In this document: positions 58,901-64,000 of the stretch, in pieces
Layout: every line of letters begins with the position of its first letter
How positions within the stretch are numbered: position 1 is the stretch's first letter
Source: Anticarsia gemmatalis
Taxonomy: Eukaryota; Arthropoda; Insecta; Lepidoptera; Erebidae
Assembly: GCF_050436995.1 (NCBI RefSeq)
Contig: NC_134753.1
Coordinates: forward strand, 5,766,001 to 5,830,000
DNA length: 64,000 nt
Reading direction: 5' to 3'
The notes under the pieces: model-generated
Told to the model about the DNA's origin: nothing
The model's input: only the letters and a program-made list of their open reading frames with translations
Database searches by the model: none
Translations under genes and position numbers: made by a program

Positions 58901-60009
58901 TCCAAACTCTATTAGTAAGTACTTATAACTTATTAAGGAAACATTTTAAGATCCCTACATTGAGCGATTGTTACCTATATAAAATTACTGTATATAACAT
59001 TTTAACGAAATATTTAACAAGTTTATAATGAGCTTTTAAATATATTTTCATTCATAACAAAAAGGATATCTTAGTAGAGTGATGCTGACAAGTAAGCTAA
59101 CTATATAACAGACAGGTAACAAGCATAACTATCAAAAACTATACAATTAAACATGATTCATAGAATAGTTGAATTAAACAAGAATTCTGATAAAAATAGA
59201 CTTTTAAGAACGATATGTTAAAGAAAACTAAACATTAACGTAACAACTTAACTTTTATGCTGAAATCAAACACAAACTGTAATCCTGAAAAGCAAATCTT
59301 GCTGCAATTTTGTAGTAGTAAAAGCCTTAAGAAAACTATTATTTCTTTTTCAGAAATTTATTTCATTCATTAAATATATTAATTTATAAGAATTCATAAG
59401 TAATGAACAATGACACAGTTTAGTATCTACTCATACTACGATACAATGGAATATTGATTCATACGGTTATAGTACTGAGCACGAAGGTTATCTCTATTGA
59501 TTACAATAGATAAAACGATGGTCCTTTGGAACGTAAAATGGAAATCACCAATGAACCACTTAACGGATCTCGGGTACCACATAAGAGATCTTAAAAAAAA
59601 GTAACTTAGAATTGGTGACCTATTTTATTATAATATTGTTATATTTAAACTTTAACTGTTTCGACATAAAACTTGCATTTTTTATTCTTTATCAAGCAAG
59701 TGTACAACGCAGATGTGCTACGTCATTGTTTAAGTGCAATAAAGAAGCGAATGAACGATTCCGCAATCAAGTTTCTTATTTGAAGGCTTAGCTGTAGCTG
59801 TTGTTTCAGTTTTGCAAAAACAATATCATTGAGTCGATTTTCTACGCTTTTCACTTTTCCTATTGTTCGGTAATTTGGAATAATTAAGAATCAGAGGGCA
59901 AAGACGTGATTTGTTCTTTTATAAAACTTGTATATCACTTTAAATTTGATAGCGTTATGTGTCTATTAGGAATAATTACCACATGTTCCAACGGTAAAGG
60001 ATAACATCG
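55941..60009. other. Intergenic region between the two ABCG genes; no gene seen
   Basis: AT-rich with short unsupported frames. A possible SINE-head fragment (TGGCGCGGTCGGTAGTGCAT) lies near 57670 without a B box. Confidence 0.6.
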
Positions 60010-60160
60010 TGATGCAACCTTGCATGCCTGAGAGTTCTTTAAAACAGTTCTTTAAGGTACGCAAAGTCCCCAAACTGCAATTGGCCAGCGTGGTAGACTC
60101 AGCCTTACCCGTCCCTCATTACGGGAGGAGGCCATTGCCCAGCAGTGGGACATAATTTAT
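60010..60160 (+). repeat. Dispersed repeat (CCCAGCAGTGGGAC type), copy 2
   Basis: It contains TTGCATGCCTGAGAGTTCTT, TTGGCCAGCGTGGTAGACTC and the terminal TTGCCCAGCAGTGGGACATA; it matches the reverse-oriented copy at 300-570. Confidence 0.7.
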
Positions 60161-60359
60161 TTTATATTATACATACAGCCCTAATAAAAATCTAAGTTAA
60201 AAAAGGTTGGTAAGTAATGTTGGTATTCAATTTTTGATCAATTGTTTATTTCGGCATGGAGATGTTGAACTGCGTCACAGTGGCAATGGTTGCCGAAGCG
60301 CAACTGTCGCATTCACTAGTTTTCACTGTAATTGTCATATCTATCTGGTTTGTCTTGCA

Positions 60360-60624
60360 GCGATAACAGCAAGCGACTGCTGGAGTTGGTCAGCTGGCGA
60401 CCATGTGGGGAGTGGGGGAGAACGACCGATAATCGCAGCGTCGGTGCCGCCTGCGCAGACACAGTTCGCCTTCTACAGCTCGCGCGCTTGGGCGTCGGGC
60501 GACACGCAACTGCCGCGCAACTCTTTGTTTACATGCGCGTTTCTTTGTTCAAATTAGCGCGCGATGGAAACTGTGTTTGTTGTGATATAGTTATTTCTGT
60601 TTGTGTGAGTGAAAGTTCATAAAC
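60360..60624 (+). promoter_or_regulatory. CpG-rich promoter/5' UTR region of the second ABCG gene
   Basis: A sharp rise in GC and CpG (CGCAGCGTCGGTGCCGCC, CGCGCGCTTGGGCGTCGGG, TTAGCGCGCGATGG) just upstream of a start codon in otherwise AT-rich DNA. This suggests a promoter or leader exon. The two overlapping frames here, up to 116 codons, have no recognisable domain and look accidental. An in-frame TGA at 60610 precedes the ATG. Confidence 0.5.
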
Positions 60625-60742
60625 ATGGCTAGCGAACATTCAGAATCCCAAGAGACTAATTCCACGTCCCTAGTGGAAGATTCTCTAAATATATCTTTTG
60701 AAAACGTTAACTACTCCGTACGACATGGCTATTTTGCTGGAG
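60625..60742 (+). CDS. First coding exon of a second ABCG half-transporter (partial gene)
   Basis: ATG at 60625 opens 39 codons ending LNISFENVNYSVRHGYFAG before donor GTAAGG at 60743. The segment matches the first NBD strand of ABCG proteins. The exon ends in phase 1 at the same place relative to this strand as exon 1 of the upstream ABCG gene (VELEFKNITC). The P-loop exon is not in the window, so the first intron exceeds 3.2 kb. Tandem duplication is inferred; function is presumably lipid or metabolite transport as in the family. The short exon limits certainty. Confidence 0.75.
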
Positions 60743-63700
60743 GTAAGGAACTTTTACCGTACTAACAACTTTGTTTACTTCATTTATAAAAGACGTAGAC
60801 ACCTCGATATGCCAGACGTAAGTAGGTATATGTATGTATATCGTTAAGTAACAATGATATCTTATCTAAATTATTCTATTTAAGAATGGACTCAATCTCA
60901 TTACATATTGCCTTGTCTTACTAATCCCCCACCAAATCGTATTCACACATTTAATATTGGCGAATTCTACTTTAAGTGTAAACGAGCTAACACAATGATC
61001 CATCCTCGTATTGGCATGCTAATGAATACATTTTTTTTTATCTGAACACGAGAACTTAAAAAACAATTTTTTTTTTCTGATATTAAAGAAAACAAGTTAA
61101 ACAAACTTTAGATAACCACACATCTTAATGGTGTTCATTGTCTCACTCTTTACGCTCTACACTACAACTTTTCATGTTATCTCCATCAAGTTATCTTTAA
61201 AATGTAGATCGTTGAGCACTTTTTCGTAAACAAAACAATCGGCCCTGCAGTCTTGTAAAAGTCACAGGGTCGAGACTACTTGATTAAATGCATAATTACG
61301 AATCCACTGGTATTATTACACTCAATGTCACTCACACAGCAAAAGTAATAAATTAGTACCATTTTAAACTAGTAAATTAACACATTAGTTAATTGGCAAA
61401 CATACCAAACACGCTTATAAACAAAGCGTGCGCGTGGTTTTAGGCTAAAACAAGATAATAGAATAGGCTATGTCTGCTATAAAATAATATCTTTATAATG
61501 TACCTGCTGAGCATCGAGTTACGCCTATCAACTTTACAGGCGCGTTAAAGTTAAAATATCAAATATTATTTTATTCACCATAAGTTTTGATCAAAAACAA
61601 CATTTACACATTTAGACTCTAACGTGACCATTTACTAAATGCCTATACCTTAAATACCCAGGAGCATTAAAGTTAGAGAAATAATGTGAGAAATTAGTAG
61701 CTCTTTTTTCAAGTAGAGACCCTAACAATAGTTTTTCCTAAACGAATAATTCGTGAGTTGAACATCAGTCATGAGATGAACAGCATAAAAACCATAAAAT
61801 TCAATTTTGTTGACGCCAGTCTCAAACAAAGAATAATAGCCAATTTTGGTTATTTATAATAAGCACATGAAATTGTACACATATTAATATGTGTAGATAC
61901 CATCAGATAGTTAAAGTTATCGGTTAATTCGTTATCACTTATCATAAGAACTCAATATAGTAAACCCGCCGCGGATGACCTTAGATATTTAATATTTATC
62001 ATAATTATCCTCAACTATAGAATGAAATCGGAAATTCCCATTTCAGGCAGTATATTACTCATTTCACAAAATTACCACTAACACTCGTTTTCCAGTAACT
62101 TATTAGAAAAACTACTGAAACTGAACTTAACCGAAGCATAGGAAAATTTAAAGGTAAAAATAACATTTATGTTTGTATTAAAAAGCACAAAGCTAAACAC
62201 GTATCACATGAAATACCTAGATGGTATAACAGTGTTAGAGGATAATTGAAACTTACAACTTTAAATAAAGAACATTTGTTAAGTTTTATCAATCCCACTA
62301 GATTCCGAAGTCCTTTACAAACCATTAACCCCCGGTTTCTGAGTACAGCGTTAAAACTCATTTAAAAATACGCTATTGAATAGATAAACTACCGCTAAAT
62401 GTACCTCAGAAACCGGGGGTGAATGATTTTAATAACGCACATAAGCTCAGGATGTGACAGTGATTCACATTTCCTTGGTTACACAACTTGTTGTTATTCT
62501 GCTATAATCCTTCTAATATTAAAAATGCGTAAGTTTGTATAGACGAATATATTATAAAAAAAATGTAATTCATCCACGCAAAATAACTGAAGAAGCATTG
62601 ATGAAATTAAATGTATACATGTAGTTTATTACCTGGATAAACACATATGTATAATACCTTTTTCCTCTAAAATTCTATTAACAATGTCGTGGTCAGAAAT
62701 AAAAAATCACTGAAAATAAGAAGTCAAGTTCAAATTCAATTACAGATAGCTTGTCAACTGAAAGGCAATAAATATGAACAGCACTTAGGTAGTAGTTCAT
62801 GTCATTATTTTAGGCCTTAAGTCACAATTAAACTATTAATTCAACTTTGCTTGACGACTTCACGCCTTGGGGGAGTAAAATAGAACGAAAAGTTATAAAA
62901 AAAGCTCAACTACTATGAACATATTCAGAACAAGGTCATTTATATTTAGAGTTAAACCACACCATGCCGAAGCAGGCACGTTTAACGTTTAAAAACGATA
63001 AACAAACTTGAGCTACTAACAATAGAGATGGGAAATTACACAACGCGCACCGAATCAAAACAAGTCTTTAAAGGGCGCTTACCTTTAACTTTCTCGCGTC
63101 ATACTTATCTAACAAATTGTCACCTTGATTTAATAAGCAGCATGATTTGTTTTTTTAATAAGCAGAGCAAGGTAAGGGTCAATTAATAAAAGTCACAAAT
63201 TATATTATTTTAAGTTTATGTAAAAATAAAAAAACTTTCAGTCACACATTAGAAGTTATTATGTTTTAATGGTGTCATCTACGCCTATATTATATGACCT
63301 TTAAATATTGATGTCTCATAATGTTCATCTTTTAGAATAATCGCCCAATAATGTTGTATTCACGATGTATTTTATCAATCTCTGTTATAGAATGGTAGAG
63401 AGTAAATGAATAAAATGTATCTTGATAATGAATATCATATCAAAATGTAGTTTAACTATACAATTATTGGAATTTCTATGTATGTTTTACGCGAAAGTTG
63501 GTCTCTAGGGAGTTGTGGCCAACGTTGATGCTGCACGCGATATACAGTTGAATGTCATTAGGGCAGGGTAGTTTGTTAATCTACTAAACAATATTCTACT
63601 TTCACCAGAATGAACAACATTAATAAGTTATGCTGATGAATATGATTCTAGGTTATCTGCATTAGATTTGTGTATCAACTTCATCATTTGTTCCCCCGTT

Positions 63701-64000
63701 TGTCGGTTTTACTTTAACACTAACCAAATTCTAGCTAAGTTCATTTTAAACATCTGAATCTCATTTAGAGGAATAAATGAATGTTGAAAACAAAATAAAT
63801 GCGTCTTATGACATGTGAGTAAATTGTTTTTATATGGTCAAATAGAATTGTAGTAGCAATCTTATAGGAAGGAAATAGTGCGTAATTCACTATACATAAG
63901 ATTTAGTGCCACAGGACATGGAATATTGTTAACTTGATAGTAAACCGAGCCCTTATTTGTCGTACACGATGACCATGGCTATAATCTCTGAAGTATCATT
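60743..64000 (+). other. First intron of the second ABCG gene, open at the right edge
   Basis: AT-rich, without P-loop or other ABC motifs. It contains a 93-bp MITE-like element at 62328-62420. Confidence 0.6.
62328..62420. mobile_element. 93-bp MITE-like element
   Basis: Termini ACCCCCGGTTTCTGAGTAC (62328-62346) and GTACCTCAGAAACCGGGGGT (62401-62420) are reverse complements except for one base gap. The interior is short and noncoding. No clear target-site duplication. Confidence 0.7.

Noticed and set aside
60207..60622. Frames of 116 and 96 codons upstream of the second ABCG start
   Set aside because: They overlap each other in different frames and end before the ABCG ATG; consistent with a CpG-rich leader.
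1..64000. CRISPR array, prokaryotic operon or horizontally acquired bacterial gene
   Set aside because: No regular repeat-spacer pattern and no intronless bacterial-type genes; the intronless long ORFs are both LINE proteins.

Overview
The window is AT-rich insect nuclear DNA, most probably lepidopteran. I infer this from the gene structures (GT-AG introns, conserved coding exons), a tRNA-derived SINE, and several interspersed repeats of kinds common in moths and butterflies. No search was possible. There are no prokaryotic operons, CRISPR arrays, rRNA genes or tRNA genes.

Layout: (1) 1-4307, minus strand: the 5' part of a secreted or membrane immunoglobulin-domain adhesion protein of NCAM/Fasciclin II type. 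It has a signal-peptide exon and then three Ig domains on seven exons, and runs off the left edge. One 61-nt exon (788-848) was found by phase and domain logic. (2) 4308-21591: about 17 kb without a convincing coding gene. A CpG-rich block at 13.1-13.3 kb is a candidate promoter or first exon. (3) 21761-54156, plus strand: a complete ABCG half-transporter gene with twelve coding exons and 630 codons, all in phase. Its first intron is 22.6 kb and holds two non-LTR retrotransposons. One is an R1/LOA/I-type LINE in antisense (about 23.5-29.1 kb) with intact ORF1 and an intact endonuclease-RT-RNase H ORF2. The other is a CR1/L2/Jockey-type LINE in sense (about 35.9-39.4 kb) with an intact endonuclease-RT ORF2. 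The first LINE sits inside a small inverted-repeat element, whose perfect 109-bp outer arms are now 5.8 kb apart. (4) 54157-60624: intergenic DNA with a minus-strand SINE and other repeats. (5) 60625-64000, plus strand: the first coding exon of a second ABCG gene, with the same split phase and homologous start, whose remaining exons lie beyond the right edge. The two ABCG genes are a head-to-tail tandem pair.

Functionally, the ABCG gene encodes an ATP-binding domain followed by six transmembrane segments (a half-transporter that must dimerise). The Ig gene is transcribed divergently from it. Most of the remaining sequence is intron or intergenic DNA with MITE-like foldbacks, hairpins and dispersed repeats.
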